A model generated the notes under the pieces. It did no database searches. It was not told the origin of the DNA and saw only the letters and a program-made list of their open reading frames with translations. A DNA stretch of 9,383 bases, from positions 1 through 9,383 of the forward strand of contig DUEB01000014.1 of assembly GCA_011176655.1 (NCBI GenBank), in the 5' to 3' direction. The position numbers and the translations under genes are program-made. Each line of letters opens with the position of its first letter. Positions within the stretch are counted from its first letter, which is position 1. This DNA comes from Dehalococcoidia bacterium (lineage in GTDB: Bacteria > Chloroflexota > Dehalococcoidia > Dehalococcoidales > UBA5760). This document shows positions 1 through 6,723 of the stretch, piece by piece.

Positions 1-531
1 CCGCTAATCTTTATCGGCATCGATTACTCCCCGGCCAGCTTCGAGGTAGCCGACGCCAATTTCAAAAAACTCGAAGCTAAGGGTCTGCTCCAGATAAAGA
101 CTATCTCGCACCTGGGTACCGAGGAGCTAAAAGACCTGAAAGCCCGGGCGGCCTCTCACAGATTCACGGTGGTGCTGCTCAAGGCAGACGCCTTCGACCT
201 GGAGGTGCTTCCCCAGGACTCCCTCGACCTCGTCTATCACACCCGATTGAGACACCATCTGAGCGCAGCCGAGGGACGTAAACTGGACAAGCTTACCACC
301 CACCTGGCGCCGAAACTGGTTGAACTGGATGACCTGTTCACCATCCGGGGGACTATCATCACCAGCATCTTCGCATGGCGCTTCCCGGCAGTATTGAACG
401 GAGCCATCTTCAGCTATCTCAGAGACTGCTGCAAAAAGGAGGTGACATCTCAGCAAAAGCTGGGCTGTAACCTGGGTCTGCACGGTAAGATATTTTCCTG
501 CTACCTCAGAGTCTGCGCTAAAGCCGGTTAG
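1..531 (+). CDS. Class I SAM-dependent methyltransferase, C-terminal part (5' truncated)
   Basis: The reading frame is open from base 1 to a TAG stop at 529-531, leaving 176 residues; the true start lies outside the window. The first residues, FIGIDYSPASFEVADANF, look like the end of motif I and the acidic beta-2 position of a Rossmann-fold methyltransferase, where the aspartate (residue 8 of the visible part) normally contacts the SAM ribose. Further on, KADAFDLEVLPQDSLDLVY followed by RHHLS (about residues 59-87) matches the usual motif II/III layout, in which Asp-Leu-Val-Tyr ends beta-4. The C-terminal stretch with WRFPAVLNGAIFSYLRD (about 123-139) is compatible with the final strands. The glycine-rich SAM loop would lie just upstream, so SAM binding cannot be verified here. 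The substrate is unknown. It ends 201 bp before the next gene, which has its own promoter, so the two are probably separate units. Confidence 0.7.
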   Translation, partial: PLIFIGIDYSPASFEVADANFKKLEAKGLLQIKTISHLGTEELKDLKARAASHRFTVVLLKADAFDLEVLPQDSLDLVYHTRLRHHLSAAEGRKLDKLTTHLAPKLVELDDLFTIRGTIITSIFAWRFPAVLNGAIFSYLRDCCKKEVTSQQKLGCNLGLHGKIFSCYLRVCAKAG

Positions 532-672
532 AGAGCCGGCGTAGCCACCGGCACCGCAGCAACCAGACCGCATGCGCTTCTTATCCCTATATATTATGTA
601 AAGCGGTTTTAGTTTTTTACTAACGATTCAGGCATCTAAAATACCGGCCCGCCTGAGCGATAGCACCGGCTC

Positions 673-700
673 TTGACATCGCCCGCTATAGTGCTATAAT
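673..700 (+). promoter_or_regulatory. Sigma-70 type promoter with perfect -35 and -10 boxes
   Basis: TTGACA at 673-678 and TATAAT at 695-700 are separated by 16 bp; both hexamers match the consensus exactly. The start of transcription would fall near 707, about 26 nt before the ATG at 733, giving a short leader with AGAGG (720-724) as ribosome binding site. The -10 box lies inside a short direct repeat, GCTATA at 685-690 and again at 693-698, which could let RNA polymerase choose between registers or hold a small operator. The rest of the 532-732 gap shows only weak hairpins (for example GCCGG/CCGGC near the upstream stop) with no T-run, so I do not call a terminator there. Confidence 0.85.
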
Positions 701-732
701 CAGTCCACACTAAACGGGTAGAGGTCTCAACG

Positions 733-2733
733 ATGAAACGCAGGCACAGGCTAGCGGCTTTGTTCATTATTGCCACCCTCCCCCTGGCTCTCCTGGCTAT
801 ACCGGCTAAACCAGCCCTGGCGGCATCGGTGACCCTATCACCGGATAACGGTGAGGTGGACTCGCTGGTACATGTCAGCGGCACCGGGTTCACGCCCGGC
901 AGCACCTTCAGAACCTACTTTGCCTATGACACCACCTTCGAAACAGCAAGCATCGGCATCGTCGCCAGTGACGGGACGATAGCTCACTTCCTCACCATCC
1001 CTGAAGCGCCCGGCGGCTCATACGAAGTGCGGGTGCAGACCTCACACGAATATGCCAGCGATTACTTCACCGTGGAACCGAGTATCGAGCTGAGCCAGAC
1101 CTCCTCACTCGTCGACGAGCAGCTCTATGTCTACGGGAACGGTTTCCGAGCCAGCCGAGGAATTACTTTCAGGTTTGATAACCAGATCGTGGCTACCACG
1201 GCGACCAACACTAAAGGCAGCTTCAGCGCGATATTCCGGGTGCCCGAGAGCGAGCTCGGCAGCCATGAGGTAACCGCCTACGACAATACCTACCGGCTAT
1301 CGACCAGGCTGTCGGTAAGCCAATCAATCTCGATTACCCCCGACCGGGGCCCGACCGGCACCAAGGTAACGGTAAACGGCACCGGGTTCAGAGACGACCA
1401 CGACATAACCATCACCTTCGACGAAGAGGAGGTCGATACCAGCCCGCCAGCCATAACCAGCGACGGGAACGGCAGCTTCACGGCCAGCTTCTATGTGCCG
1501 ACCTGCCTCAATCGAACCCCCGAGGTAAGCGCCAGTGACGGCAGATATACCGCCGACGCCGAATTTACCATACTCGCCAGCATAACCCTCTCCCCCGACT
1601 CCGCAAGCTACGGGGATACGGTAACGGTCACCGGCACCGGCTTTCGCTCTAACCGGGTCATCACTATGACCCTTGATGATGACGGGATTATCACCAGCCC
1701 AGTGCTAGTCCGCTCGGATAATACCGGCTGCTTCGAGGTCGAATTTGAGCTGCCGGCCAGCACTAACGGAGCGCACACCGTAAAAGCCAGCGACGGGGTT
1801 AACTCCGATAGCGCCAGCCTGACCACGCTGCCGAGCATCAACCTCACTCCTACCAGCGGCCCCATCGGGGCCGAGGTAACCACAAGCGGCACCGGCTTCG
1901 GCGCTAATAAAGTGGTAACGATAAGGTTTTCCCAGAGCCACGTCAGAACCTCGGCTACCGATGCCAGCGGCAGCTTCACCGACTATTTCGAGGTCCCCCA
2001 GAACTCTAGCGGCAACTATAGCATATCCGCCAGCGACGGCCTGGTTACCGCCAACGCCACCTTCACCATTACCACCAGCATTGAACTTGAGCCGGACACG
2101 GGACACGTGGCTACCCTGATTGCGGTAACCGGTACCGGGTTCACCGGGGCGGTAACCATCCGGTATGATGAGGTAATCGTAGCCACCACCAGCGCCGATG
2201 CTAACGGAGCCTTTGCCATCTCTTTCCCCACCCCGGCAAGCCGGCACGGCCATCACAGCGTCACCGTCAGCGACAGCGTCAATACCATTGAGGCCACGTT
2301 TACCATGGAGTCAGAGGCGCCGCCGGTACCGGCCCTGCTGTCGCCGGAAAACGGCGCCCGACAGAACTCAAGGCCCTCCTTTAACTGGGAGTCGGTAACC
2401 GACCCCAGCGGCGTAAGCTACACCCTGCAGATTGCTCCCGACCACAGCTTCAGTACCCTGCTACTGGAAAAACAGGGGCTAACCCAGTCCCAGTACACCC
2501 TGGCCCGGGAAGAGGGGCTCCACGCCACAGACCGGGACACCCCTTATTACTGGCGGGTGCGGGCGGTCGACGAGGCTTCCAACGAGAGCACCTGGTCATC
2601 GCCGAGGTCATTCTTCGTCAGCTTCATCCCCCAGTGGGCGGTATACGTGCTGATAGTCGCTATCAGCGTGCTTATCAGTGTCCTGGTGAGCCGGAAGGTG
2701 TGGCACAAGGGAAGCAAGCCAAGCCCGGACTAG
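733..2733 (+). CDS. Exported, membrane-anchored IPT/TIG-like repeat protein with FnIII-like domain
   Basis: The 666-residue protein starts with a Sec signal peptide: MKRRHR, a hydrophobic core to about residue 24, and AKPALAA with probable cleavage near residue 30. Six tandem beta-sandwich repeats of 78-85 residues follow, starting at about residues 32, 117, 198, 283, 368 and 449. Each opens with a pattern like SIxLxPxxGxxGxxVTVxGTGF, typical of IPT/TIG-like immunoglobulin folds. Residues about 531-630 resemble a fibronectin type III or Ig-like domain (SPENGARQNSRPSFNWESV, later PYYWRVRAVDEASNES). A single membrane helix (about 635-653, WAVYVLIVAISVLISVLVS) and a basic tail RKVWHKGSKPSPD anchor the C-terminus with the repeats outside. 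Such repeats usually act as spacers or in adhesion or carbohydrate binding. No catalytic motif is visible. The ATG is supported by AGAGG 8 nt upstream and a consensus promoter. It converges on the two-component operon. Confidence 0.85.
   Translation: MKRRHRLAALFIIATLPLALLAIPAKPALAASVTLSPDNGEVDSLVHVSGTGFTPGSTFRTYFAYDTTFETASIGIVASDGTIAHFLTIPEAPGGSYEVRVQTSHEYASDYFTVEPSIELSQTSSLVDEQLYVYGNGFRASRGITFRFDNQIVATTATNTKGSFSAIFRVPESELGSHEVTAYDNTYRLSTRLSVSQSISITPDRGPTGTKVTVNGTGFRDDHDITITFDEEEVDTSPPAITSDGNGSFTASFYVPTCLNRTPEVSASDGRYTADAEFTILASITLSPDSASYGDTVTVTGTGFRSNRVITMTLDDDGIITSPVLVRSDNTGCFEVEFELPASTNGAHTVKASDGVNSDSASLTTLPSINLTPTSGPIGAEVTTSGTGFGANKVVTIRFSQSHVRTSATDASGSFTDYFEVPQNSSGNYSISASDGLVTANATFTITTSIELEPDTGHVATLIAVTGTGFTGAVTIRYDEVIVATTSADANGAFAISFPTPASRHGHHSVTVSDSVNTIEATFTMESEAPPVPALLSPENGARQNSRPSFNWESVTDPSGVSYTLQIAPDHSFSTLLLEKQGLTQSQYTLAREEGLHATDRDTPYYWRVRAVDEASNESTWSSPRSFFVSFIPQWAVYVLIVAISVLISVLVSRKVWHKGSKPSPD
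826..2307 (+). repeat. Six tandem IPT/TIG-like protein repeats (coding)
   Basis: Repeat starts lie near 826, 1081, 1324, 1579, 1834 and 2077, with unit lengths of 255, 243, 255, 255 and 243 bp and a slightly shorter last unit. The most constant part encodes V-T-V-x-G-T-G-F, producing recurrent GGTAAC and GGCACCGG words at DNA level. The repeats are clearly diverged from each other in protein sequence, which points to old duplication and structural constraint rather than recent expansion. Unit 3 (EEEVDTSPP) and unit 4 (DDDGIITSP) share an insertion between strands that units 2, 5 and 6 lack. Confidence 0.8.
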
Positions 2734-2801
2734 GACATCCCTGACTGGCCTGAAATGGCTGGTGGCGCAGGCTCAACTGCCGGAGCTACATCATCGCCAG
2801 C

Positions 2802-4145
2802 CTAAGAAGCGGAGTCCGCAACCGGCACGGTAAAGGTAAAGCGGCTGCCCTCGCCCGGGTCGCTCTTTACTTCGATACTGCCCCCGTGAGCCTCGACGAT
2901 ATATTTGGCGATGGTGAGCCCCAGGCCACTGCCCCCGGTAGCCCGGGCACGAGACCTGTCCGCCCGGTAAAAGCGCTCAAAGACATTGGGCAGGTGCTCG
3001 GCAGGAATGCCTTCACCGGTATCAACCACGCTTATCTCCACCCAGTCACCCCGCTTCCCGGCGCTCACGGTTATGGTATCTCCCTGCGCAGTATGGGCCA
3101 CGGCATTCTCCAGAATATTGCGCAGCACCTGGCTGATGCGGCGGGCATCGATGTTCACCGCCGGCAGCCTTTTCGGCAGCCGGACGGAAACTAGCACCCC
3201 TTTAGCCGCAGCCTTCGCCTGCTCCGTGGCTACAGTCTGGCTGACGAGCACGCCGACGTCTTCCGCCTGGCAGACCAGCTTCAGTTCACCGGCATCGGCT
3301 AGAGCCAGCTCTTGAAGGTCGTCAACCAGCCGCGACAGCAGATTTACCTCCTCATCAAGAGAGCGAATAGTAGCCGCATCCGCCTTGACCATGCCATCCT
3401 GAATCGCTTCGATGTAACCCCTGATATTGGAGAGCGGCGTCCTCAGTTCGTGAGCCGTATCAGCCACCATATTCTGCCGCAGCTTTTCGGCGCGCTCCAG
3501 CTCGCCCGCCATAGAATTAAAGGCCCGGGTCAGCTCACCCAGTTCACCCCTGGCTTGAAGACTAATCCGCTGGGAGAAATCGCCCTTCCCCAGACGTCTG
3601 GTAGCCATAGTAAGCGCCAGAACCGGGGCCGAGACGCGGCGCGACAGCACAAAGGCAAGCACGATGGCGACGGCACTCGCCAACAAGCCTCCCCAGAGCA
3701 GAACCAACCTTGTCGACCCGGCAAGCCTCTGGGCTAGAGCAAACCCCAGAGAGGCCTCCGGGCTAACGTAGACCGTACCCAGTGCCCGGTCACTCTCCGG
3801 TGCCGATAGCGCCCGGTTCGGCCAGTCAAGCTGAAAATACTCGCCCGAAATCTCACCCTGGGAGTCAGCGACTACCAGCCCGCTGCTGTCCGCCACCACG
3901 ATTCGCTTCCCGTAGAGGGTCCCGACATTCTCCACAACCGGTTGAACCCCACCCCACTCCCCCTCCTGCACGTAGTAGCGGGTGAGTAAGGATTCCATCC
4001 GGGCCAGCTCTATCTGCTGGCTATGCTGGTCGAACTCCCGGATTTCGCTGCCCATACCCCGGTTAACAAAGAAGTATATGATAGCGGTACTCACCACAAT
4101 CACCAGCACGAAAAAGACGATGAGTTGAGACCGCAGGTTGTGCAC
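2802..4145 (-). CDS. Membrane sensor histidine kinase (HAMP-HisKA-HATPase)
   Basis: This 447-residue protein is a class I sensor kinase that would autophosphorylate and pass phosphate to the regulator encoded just upstream. Domains in order: first membrane helix (about 7-27), extracytoplasmic sensor (about 28-145) with a PDC/Cache-like strand pattern [17 protein letters not shown] (81-97), second helix (about 146-168), HAMP (169-221), dimerisation domain with the phospho-acceptor H232 in [14 protein letters not shown], and an ATPase domain with N box RNILENAV (342-349), G1 box DTGEGI (375-380), F box [12 protein letters not shown] (388-399) and G2 box GGSGLGL (404-410). All key residues are present, so it should be active. 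The GTG start shares its first base with the regulator's TAG stop (TAGTG), with a G-run 9 nt upstream as possible ribosome site, indicating coupled translation. It is most like the PhoR/ResE/BaeS group; the stimulus is unknown. Confidence 0.93.
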   Translation of the reverse strand: MHNLRSQLIVFFVLVIVVSTAIIYFFVNRGMGSEIREFDQHSQQIELARMESLLTRYYVQEGEWGGVQPVVENVGTLYGKRIVVADSSGLVVADSQGEISGEYFQLDWPNRALSAPESDRALGTVYVSPEASLGFALAQRLAGSTRLVLLWGGLLASAVAIVLAFVLSRRVSAPVLALTMATRRLGKGDFSQRISLQARGELGELTRAFNSMAGELERAEKLRQNMVADTAHELRTPLSNIRGYIEAIQDGMVKADAATIRSLDEEVNLLSRLVDDLQELALADAGELKLVCQAEDVGVLVSQTVATEQAKAAAKGVLVSVRLPKRLPAVNIDARRISQVLRNILENAVAHTAQGDTITVSAGKRGDWVEISVVDTGEGIPAEHLPNVFERFYRADRSRARATGGSGLGLTIAKYIVEAHGGSIEVKSDPGEGSRFTFTVPVADSAS

Positions 4146-4843
4146 TAGCGGACACCCCCCACAAACTTGTAGCCAACCCCGTACACCATCTTGATATAGG
4201 TGGGAGAACGGGGGTCCGGCTCCAGCTTGCGACGCAGATTGTAGACATGAACGTCAATGGTACGGTCGAAACCGTCGAAATCATAGCCAAAGACCTTCTC
4301 AATAAGCTGGGCCCGGCTGAAAACCCGGTCCGGCTCCCTGACCAGCACCCCAAGCAGCCTGAATTCTACGGGGGTAAGGTCAAGCAAACTGCCGGTAAGA
4401 GAGGCCTCATGCTTGGTGAAGTTGACCAGCAGCTCGCCGTGCCTGACCTCCTCAGGCCCGCGCTGAAGCGTTTCGTCGGGCAGACGTCTGAGCACCGCCC
4501 GAACCCGGGCCGCCAGCTCCCTGGGGCTGAAGGGCTTGGTCACGTAGTCATCGGCACCCAGGTCCAGCCCATTCAGCCTGTCCTGCTCGGTAGTCTTGGC
4601 GGTAAGCATGATGATAGGCACATCTGATTCCGCCCGGAGGGCCCGGAATACCTCAAAGCCGTCCAGACCAGGTAACATGAGGTCGAGGACAACCAGGTCA
4701 GGGTGTGTCTCCCTGGCCACATCCACCGCCTGAAGACCATCATAGGCGGTGACCACCTTGTAGCCGTCCCGTCTCAGGTATAGCTTCACCAGTTCCGTAG
4801 TCTTGACGTCATCATCAATTACCAAGACCCTTTTGCCTGCCAT
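4145..4843 (-). CDS. OmpR/PhoB-family response regulator
   Basis: A 232-residue DNA-binding response regulator, first gene of the two-component operon. The receiver domain (about 5-118) has the acidic pair D10/D11, phospho-acceptor D54 ([10 protein letters not shown]), switch T81 (IIMLTAKT) and K103 (VTKPF). A linker leads to a winged helix-turn-helix (about 130-229) with the recognition-helix signature [18 protein letters not shown] and the closing wing [12 protein letters not shown]. Length and motif spacing are those of a full PhoB/PhoP/WalR-type transcription factor, which normally binds as a dimer to direct repeats spaced 11 bp. The ATG at 4843 is supported by AAAGGA 9 nt upstream (minus strand). 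Its promoter overlaps an 11-bp-period repeat, so autoregulation is likely. The specific regulon (phosphate, envelope or other) cannot be assigned from sequence alone, so I give no gene symbol. Confidence 0.95.
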   Translation of the reverse strand: MAGKRVLVIDDDVKTTELVKLYLRRDGYKVVTAYDGLQAVDVARETHPDLVVLDLMLPGLDGFEVFRALRAESDVPIIMLTAKTTEQDRLNGLDLGADDYVTKPFSPRELAARVRAVLRRLPDETLQRGPEEVRHGELLVNFTKHEASLTGSLLDLTPVEFRLLGVLVREPDRVFSRAQLIEKVFGYDFDGFDRTIDVHVYNLRRKLEPDPRSPTYIKMVYGVGYKFVGGVR

Positions 4844-4873
4844 CTCCGCCAGTCCTTTCGGCCTTTCCCCAAA

Positions 4874-4903
4874 ATTATAACAGAAATGTTAAGGAATTGT
4901 GAA
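4874..4903 (-). promoter_or_regulatory. Probable promoter of the two-component operon
   Basis: Read on the minus strand, TTCACA (4903-4898) and TATAAT (4879-4874) are 18 bp apart. The -10 is perfect and the -35 matches five of six consensus bases. Transcription would begin near 4867, giving a leader of roughly 25 nt with AAAGGA (4858-4853) as ribosome site. Confidence 0.65.
4887..4903 (-). promoter_or_regulatory. PhoP/PhoB-type direct repeat, putative operator
   Basis: On the minus strand the sequence is TTCACA, five bases, TTAACA. This fits the pattern TT(A/C/T)ACA-N5-TT(A/C/T)ACA described for PhoP boxes of Firmicutes, with the 11-bp centre spacing used by OmpR-family dimers. It begins at the -35 hexamer of the operon promoter and extends into the spacer, a position from which the encoded regulator could activate or repress its own operon. 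Only two half-sites are convincing; a further possible half-site (GTTATA) 11 bp on is weak and merges with the -10. Confidence 0.5.
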
Positions 4904-4977
4904 GTTTACCCCGGCTTCTCACCCGAATGAGACGGCTTATTCCGCTTTGGGTCGGGTCATGACATTTCCTGCTAATC

Positions 4978-4994
4978 TTAATAATAGCTTAATA
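4978..4994 (+). promoter_or_regulatory. Second 11-bp-period direct repeat upstream of the lipoprotein gene
   Basis: TTAATA (4978-4983) is repeated exactly after five bases (4989-4994); the identity extends to the preceding C, giving CTTAATA twice with an 11-bp period. It lies about 38 bp before the TTG start of the divergent lipoprotein gene, near where its promoter must be. The spacing equals that of the repeat at 4887-4903 and the half-sites differ from TTAACA by one base, so the same regulator may bind. No clear -35/-10 pair could be fixed for this gene: TAATAT at 4990-4995 is a possible -10 without a good -35. The A/T-rich composition means chance is a real alternative. Confidence 0.35.
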
Positions 4995-5020
4995 TTTACC
5001 TGTTATCTTCGGAGAGGTAG

Positions 5021-5034
5021 GGAGGACAAGATTG
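5021..5034 (+). promoter_or_regulatory. Ribosome binding site deciding a TTG start
   Basis: GGAGG (5021-5025) sits 6 nt before TTG at 5032-5034. No in-frame ATG is suitably placed nearby, and starting here yields a complete basic-hydrophobic-Cys lipoprotein signal, so the TTG is the likely start. Confidence 0.75.
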
Positions 5035-6384
5035 AGTAGCAAGGTACCACATAACCGGAAGAGGCCATCATTTAGCCTGAGCAAACACCAGAGACCCCTG
5101 GTGATAGCGGTGGTCACTATCTGGCTGGGCGTAGGTCTGGCTAGCTGCCTGGGCCAGCGCAACGAGCTCCTGGCTCTGGAGATAACGTCACCACAGAACC
5201 GGGCCGAGGTTACGGAAGACCTGGTGACTGCCAGCGGCATCGTCTCTCTTTCTTCCGCAGTAGTCACGGTTAACGGCCAGGAGGTAGCCATAGCCGAGGA
5301 CGGCACCTTCTCCAGTAACGTGGCGCTTGGCTATGGCGAAAACACCATCTTGGTTACCGCTACCTTGGAAGGCCAGGAGCCGGTAACCAAGACCCTGGCC
5401 GTGATACGGATATTAAGCCTGGAGATAAATTCACCGCAGGATAAAGCCGAGGTTGCCCAGAGCCCGATAATCGTGAGTGGCACTGTCTCCGACCCTGACG
5501 CTATGGTGATGGTTAACGACCGCCGAGTGGAGACGGCTAACGACGGCAGCTTTTCCAGCAGCGTCGAGCTTAACTACGTGAAAAATAACATCAGGGTAAC
5601 GGCCACCGTAAACGGGCAGGAACCGGTAGTTAAGACCCTGACCGTAACCAGGATTCTGGTCCTGGAGCTAGACTCGCCGGAATACAGGATGGAAACCAGC
5701 GGGGGCCTGGTAACGGTAAGCGGCACCGTATATCCACCCTCCGCCGTAGTCACGGTTAACGGTAACGAGGTGGCGACAACCAAAGCCGGGCGCTTCTCCA
5801 CCGATGTCGAGCTCGGCTACGGTGAAAACACCATCGTGGTTAACGCCACGGACCCGGTAACCAGGACGGTGATGGTAACCCGGATGCTGACCCTAGAGAT
5901 AGACTCGCCCCAGGACAAATCCGAAATCACCGAGGGTTCCATAATCGTAAGCGGGACCGTCTCCGACCCTTCCGCCGTGGTCACGGTCAACGGCCAGCAG
6001 GCGGAGATAGCTGGTGACGGCACCTTCTCCGCCAGTGCCGAGCTTAACTATGGTGACAATACCATCACCGTTGAGGCCATCGTAGAGGGCTGGGAAACGG
6101 AGACCAGAACCGTAAGCGTAACCCGGATACTAACCATGATAGTAACCTCACCCTATGACGGAGCTGAGGTCGCCGAGAGTCCGATAACTATCAGCGGGTT
6201 TGTCTCCGACCCTACCGCCGTGGTCACGGTTGACGGCCAGGAAGCAGCCATAACCGAGGACGGCACCTTCTCCACCAGTGCCGAGCTTAACAGCGGCGAA
6301 AACATCATCTTGGTCACCGCTACCGTGGAAGGCCAGGAGCCGGTAACCAAGACCCTGACGGTATATTATATCCCGGCTGAGTGA
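5032..6384 (+). CDS. Lipoprotein with five Glucodextranase-B-like repeats
   Basis: The 450-residue product has a long basic n-region (MSSKVPHNRKRPSFSLSKHQR), a hydrophobic stretch (about 23-36) and a lipobox LASC with the lipid-carrying cysteine at residue 39, so it should be tethered to the outer face of the membrane. The rest is five tandem repeats starting at about residues 48, 129, 210, 287 and 368. Each reads roughly LEIxSPxxxxEV, then IxVSGTVSDPSAVVTVNG, then DGTFSxxxELxYGENTIxVTA, the pattern of Ig-like domains resembling glucodextranase domain B (PF09136). Such domains are usually non-catalytic stalk or binding modules; no enzyme domain is present. Unit 3 is four residues shorter than the others. 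The gene diverges from the two-component operon across a 188-bp control region and is followed 50 bp later by a DUF4314-like gene with its own strong ribosome site. Binding target unknown. Confidence 0.85.
   Translation: MSSKVPHNRKRPSFSLSKHQRPLVIAVVTIWLGVGLASCLGQRNELLALEITSPQNRAEVTEDLVTASGIVSLSSAVVTVNGQEVAIAEDGTFSSNVALGYGENTILVTATLEGQEPVTKTLAVIRILSLEINSPQDKAEVAQSPIIVSGTVSDPDAMVMVNDRRVETANDGSFSSSVELNYVKNNIRVTATVNGQEPVVKTLTVTRILVLELDSPEYRMETSGGLVTVSGTVYPPSAVVTVNGNEVATTKAGRFSTDVELGYGENTIVVNATDPVTRTVMVTRMLTLEIDSPQDKSEITEGSIIVSGTVSDPSAVVTVNGQQAEIAGDGTFSASAELNYGDNTITVEAIVEGWETETRTVSVTRILTMIVTSPYDGAEVAESPITISGFVSDPTAVVTVDGQEAAITEDGTFSTSAELNSGENIILVTATVEGQEPVTKTLTVYYIPAE
5173..6375 (+). repeat. Five tandem ~243-bp repeats within the lipoprotein gene
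   Basis: Units begin near 5173, 5416, 5659, 5890 and 6133 (243, 243, 231, 243 bp apart). Units 1 and 5 share a 32-bp exact match (5366-5397 and 6326-6357, offset 960 bp) and 100 of 120 aligned bases across 5281-5400 and 6241-6360 by manual count. Unit 5 also shares 17 exact bases with its neighbour unit 4 (6032-6048 and 6275-6291, offset 243 bp), so unit 5 looks like a mosaic of sequence types. Confidence 0.8.
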
Positions 6385-6420
6385 GATGGGAACTATATTT
6401 GGAACCGAGAAGCATTAAGC

Positions 6421-6437
6421 AGGAGGTGAAACATATG
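6421..6437 (+). promoter_or_regulatory. Strong Shine-Dalgarno that fixes the DUF4314-like start
   Basis: AGGAGGTGA (6421-6429) is a near-complete anti-16S complement, 5 nt before ATG at 6435. It shows that translation starts at 6435 and not at the in-frame ATG at 6381, which overlaps the end of the lipoprotein gene and has no ribosome site. Confidence 0.85.
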
Positions 6438-6623
6438 AGTTCAGAGAATGGAAAGCGAATCAGGCTCATTCGCGTTTCCAGACCGGAGTCACCGGTGGCT
6501 CCGGGAGACACGGGAACTATCTGGCGCGTAACCCCGATAGGCACGGTGCGCGTTGTTTGGGATAACGGCAGCAAGTCTGACCTCAACCCCAAGACAGACC
6601 AGTGGGAAGTCTTACCCGACTAG
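6435..6623 (+). CDS. Small DUF4314-like protein
   Basis: A 62-residue protein, MSSENGKRIRLIRVSRPESP at the start, then APGDTGTIWRV, VRVVWDNGSKSDLNPKTDQW and a final EVLPD. The combination of an R-x-R-L-I-R-V opening, P-G-D-T-G-T-I in the middle, V-x-W-D-N-G-S and a late D-x-W/F-x-V matches the layout of DUF4314 domains, small beta-rich modules of unknown function that are often found alone or in mobile elements. There is no signal peptide or membrane helix, so it is probably cytoplasmic. It lies 50 bp after the lipoprotein gene and 100 bp before the zinc-ribbon gene, all on the same strand, and may be co-transcribed, though no terminator or promoter in these gaps is convincing. The short length is normal for the family. 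The role is unknown. Confidence 0.75.
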   Translation: MSSENGKRIRLIRVSRPESPVAPGDTGTIWRVTPIGTVRVVWDNGSKSDLNPKTDQWEVLPD

Positions 6624-6723
6624 GGTTAACACTACCGAAGGTCGGGGCAGTCAGTATTGCCAAATTGCTGCAAGCCTCACTCGTGACCCCTGGACAAGGG
6701 AAATCCACAAACCGGGAGGCAAT

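Noticed and set aside
604..625. Terminator from the hairpin TTAGT-TTTTT-ACTAA after the methyltransferase gene
   Set aside because: Only a 5-bp stem made almost entirely of A/T pairs, with the T-run in the loop and not after the stem; too weak to call.
1290..2256. Long antisense ORFs under the IPT/TIG-like gene (for example 183 residues at 1705-2256 minus)
   Set aside because: Shadows of the repetitive GC-rich coding strand: low-complexity Gly/Ala or Val/Ser-rich translations, with no ribosome sites or recognisable domains.
2734..2802. Bidirectional terminator between the convergent genes
   Set aside because: GGCTGG (2757-2762) can pair with CCAGCC (2797-2802), but the loop is long, the inner pairing is weak and no T-run follows on either strand.
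2886..4627. Plus-strand ORFs of 100-141 residues opposite the kinase and regulator genes
   Set aside because: The minus-strand genes have every expected domain motif; the plus-strand frames are compositionally odd and lack starts with ribosome sites.
826..6375. Regularly spaced repeats as a CRISPR array or DNA-level satellite
   Set aside because: Periods of 231-255 bp are multiples of three, lie inside intact reading frames and vary mainly at tolerated positions, so they are protein-domain repeats.
6381..6434. Longer start for the DUF4314-like protein (ATG 6381) overlapping the lipoprotein stop
   Set aside because: No ribosome site, and a near-perfect Shine-Dalgarno sits directly before the ATG at 6435; the family-like part begins after 6435.
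6553..6723. Longer start for the zinc-ribbon protein
   Set aside because: It would overlap the DUF4314-like gene by 71 bp, has no ribosome site, and the added residues have no family-like features; GGGAGG precedes the ATG at 6724.
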